From Edolisoma coerulescens (lineage: Eukaryota; Chordata; Aves; Passeriformes; Campephagidae): a DNA stretch of 64,000 nucleotides. Position numbers and translations under genes: made by a program. The notes under the pieces were generated by a model. That model was given only the letters and a program-made list of their open reading frames with translations. It was not told where the DNA came from and did no database searches. The stretch is from positions 49,781 to 113,780 of the forward strand of contig VWZW01002606.1 in the NCBI GenBank assembly GCA_013397115.1, given 5' to 3'. Of the stretch, positions 62,245 to 64,000 are shown in pieces. How positions within the stretch are numbered: the stretch's first letter is position 1; each line of letters opens with the position of its first letter.

Positions 62245-62400
62245 AAAAGAGTCAAGGACGTCATCTCTCCAATTGTATTTGAAGCTTCATACAGCCTTGG
62301 GGAACATGTGATAGAAAGAGGAAAAGAGGACAAGGAACTACCTGTTCTGAAGCCCATTCTTCGCTGGAAGAAAGGACAAAAGATAGCACAAAGGAATCAG
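62245..62400 (+). CDS. ITGA9: Integrin alpha-9 (ITGA9), one internal coding exon
   Basis: This is one exon of the integrin alpha-9 subunit, which pairs with beta-1 at the cell surface and binds ligands such as tenascin-C, osteopontin and VCAM1 (family knowledge). The sequence shows 52 codons open in phase 0 at both ends, a pyrimidine-rich tract ending TTCTTGTACAG before it and GT (CAG|GTCAGA, a modest donor) after it. The peptide runs from KRVKDVISPIVFEASYSLGE to LRWKKGQKIAQRNQ. It agrees with the end of the thigh domain of vertebrate alpha-9, just before the cysteine pair that opens calf-1. The paralogue alpha-4 is clearly less similar here, notably in the WKKGQKIAQ stretch. The open frame runs on into the intron to 62502, but the match stops exactly at the donor. 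The Met codon at 62308 is internal and not a start. No other exon of the gene was found in the window. Confidence 0.93.
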
Positions 62401-63327
62401 GTCAGATTTGGACTACATTATTTCCCAAGAAGGCCTGTGGCTGAACTGAAAGCAGAGGTGCCTCTAAAAGTGGATTGCCACTGGGTTGCTTGCATACCGT
62501 AGCCTTTTTGTACAATCTCTACTGTTGCTAACTTCAGTGCTGCTCTGTGACGTAGTAAAGACTTGTGCCTCCAAGGCTGGACAGCACAAAGTGAGGTCAC
62601 TTTCTTGTTTCAGGATGTTTGTGCTGGGAAGGGAAAGATGAGAAGGGTCCTACTCCTTCTGGCTCTTCCCTTAATGTAGGAGGTTCTTGTGAAAGTCTTG
62701 GTCCTGGCCTTCTTTCTAGGTTAAGCCTTTGTTAGTGCAGAAGGGGACATGGGAGCTGTCTGAGGGGCAAACTGTGGGTAGAATAACAAAAAAGTTTGCC
62801 TGGCTCAACTGTCCTCTTCTCTTGAGGACTTCACATATCCAGTCATGTGGCAAGGGAAACCTGCTCCTGCTGTTATTGTAGGACATACTATGCTAAAATA
62901 GGATGATTTTATTTCAGAGAAAGTAAAGTGTAGGTGAAGCCATGTGCTTATTAGGATCCTATTTTGCTCCACTGCAATGCAGAGAAACCCTTCAATTTTG
63001 GTGAGAGTGAGAGAATTCCCTTAATGGTGAAACAATCCTCATTTAGAGAGCAAATTTATTATTATTATATTTCCTTCTCTCCCCCTTTCTCACAGGTTGT
63101 TCCCTAAGGGAGTAAAGTGTATGTATCTATCCCACCTCTCTTGTTTGCCTGTCTTGATCTCACTAGCATCTTTGGAAAATGCAGGCAAATGTTATGAGGT
63201 TTTGACAGAAGTGATCAAGGAAATGCTTATGAAAGTAATAAAGACGTTCAGGGTTCATGAAAAAGGTGCTCATGTTGAGGAGAGAGACTCTGCTAGTGAA
63301 CTTTTGAAAGGTTCTCTTTTAAGTGTA
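62401..63327 (+). other. Start of the next ITGA9 intron
   Basis: Begins GTCAGA. Unique sequence without further exons. The next ITGA9 exon (opening calf-1 with its cysteines) was not seen before the window ends. Confidence 0.65.
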
Positions 63328-63333
63328 CTTGTA

Positions 63334-63659
63334 TGTCGCTCTCTCGGACACGAAATAAGCACGCGAGACACAGCTTGTCAGGTCAAAAGCAGCCAGGGCA
63401 GCGAGGCCAGAAAAGCCTGACCTCTGCCCTCCGTCGTTTATTTTATATGTTCTTAGAAACCACCATGGATTGGAGGATGGAGATTTCCTCCTCTCAATCT
63501 CACTGGTCAATGGAAACGTCTATCATACAAAGTCCACCTAGCAAAGGAATGCAAAACAATCCAGGCACGGTTAGCAAAACATGAGCATGTTTACAGAAAG
63601 TGCGTGAGAAACTATTCACAGAGATTGCAAGCTGAAGAACTGCAAAATGCAGGGCGACA
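63334..63659 (-). mobile_element. Solo LTR, ERVK-like, 326 bp, TSD CTTGTA
   Basis: The + strand begins TGTCGC and ends GCGACA (6-bp terminal inversion), flanked by a perfect 6-bp duplication CTTGTA (63328-63333 and 63660-63665). On the - strand ATATAAAATAAA (63448 down to 63437) joins the TATA box and AATAAA. So the poly(A) signal lies upstream of the transcript start, as in the element at 47843. It is antisense to ITGA9. Confidence 0.87.
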
Positions 63660-63665
63660 CTTGTA

Positions 63666-63817
63666 GATGCAGAACAGTCTGCCTAGGAAGGAGCCTGCAG
63701 GACAATTCAGCCTTCCACTCTGCCAGCACTGGAGCATCCAGCCATGAATTCAAAGCTACTCAGTGAAATCAAACTTCTTCTGTGGCATGCAAAGCTTCTT
63801 GTGTGTCAAAATTGCAG
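63666..63817. other. Unique intronic spacer
   Basis: Short unique sequence between the LTR and the CR1 fragment; nothing recognised. Confidence 0.5.
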
Positions 63818-63962
63818 GGTAATTTAGACTGGAAGGGCCCTCTGTAGATCCAGTTCCTTGCTTAAAGCTGAGCTAACTTAAAAGCTAGATTGAGTTGCTC
63901 AGGGTTATATCCATCCAAGTTCTTTTTCCAAAGGATGCTTATAGAGTTATGAGCTGCCATTG
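63818..63962 (-). mobile_element. Diverged CR1 LINE fragment
   Basis: The + strand reads TTTAGACTGGAAGGGCCCTC, then GATCCAGTTCCTTGCTTAAA, and later TTGAGTTGCTCAGGG and CCATCCAAGTTC. These are the ordered words of the CR1 3' region in reverse orientation. It is old and has many substitutions. Confidence 0.75.
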
Positions 63963-63977
63963 CTTGTGAATATGAAA

Positions 63978-64000
63978 CTCCCCTCCCCTCCCCTCCCCTC
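63978..64000. repeat. (CTCCC)n simple repeat running off the window
   Basis: Four and a half CTCCC units reach the last base, so its full length is unknown. Confidence 0.9.

Noticed and set aside
62308..62502. Open frame starting at an internal Met in the ITGA9 exon
   Set aside because: The ITGA9 match begins upstream at the acceptor and stops exactly at the donor. The Met is internal and the rest is intron.
1..64000. CRISPR arrays, operons, tRNA or rRNA genes
   Set aside because: No regularly spaced repeats, no bacterial gene organisation, and no tRNA cloverleaf or rRNA sequence was noticed; the DNA is vertebrate intron.

Overview
The window reads as intronic DNA of a bird. Three things point there: CR1 LINE tails with the CR1 3' octamer, many solo LTRs of avian ERVL-like and ERVK-like type, and one exon that I recognise as integrin alpha-9 (ITGA9). 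A neoavian or passerine genome is my inference from the LTR types; no repeat-library search was run. There are no prokaryotic features. Runs of N at 23648-23724 and 50331-50338, and a single N at 14264, are assembly gaps.

Gene content: the only coding sequence I can defend is the 156-bp ITGA9 exon at 62245-62400 on the + strand. It is in phase 0 at both ends and has AG and GT splice sites. I saw no other ITGA9 exon, so 1-62244 is read as one very large upstream intron (possibly with an exon I missed) and 62401-64000 as the start of the next intron. Almost every other open frame is short and unsupported.

Repeat layout: CR1 pieces lie at 5600-6003 (+), 41718-42045 (-), 44700-44985 (+, reverse-transcriptase remnant) and 63818-63962 (-). 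LTR insertions lie at 13689-14698 (-), 15894-16352 (+), 21548-22712 (-), 23120-23879 (+), about 27792-28649 (+), about 34505-34930 (+), 37395-37748 (+), 45010-45829 (-), 52007-53097 (+), 53962-54391 (+) and 63334-63659 (-). Six of them carry perfect 5- or 6-bp target-site duplications read directly from the flanks: ACCAG, CTGGG, GAACC, GAGTTC, GGCTT and CTTGTA. A seventh, at 53962-54391, has GACCC/GACTC.

The most notable object is a two-LTR retroelement at 47843-50309 (+). It has 356-bp LTRs with 9 differences, a 6-bp duplication (TGCCCC), a primer-binding site that looks complementary to elongator tRNA-Met, a polypurine tract, and only 1.76 kb of interior. The interior holds a broken gag-like start followed by a CpG-rich stretch that I do not recognise, and I see no pol. 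It looks like a fairly young, deleted, non-autonomous ERVK-like element. Eight of the twelve LTR loci lie in the same orientation as ITGA9, so they bring sense promoters, poly(A) signals and at least one good splice donor into the intron.
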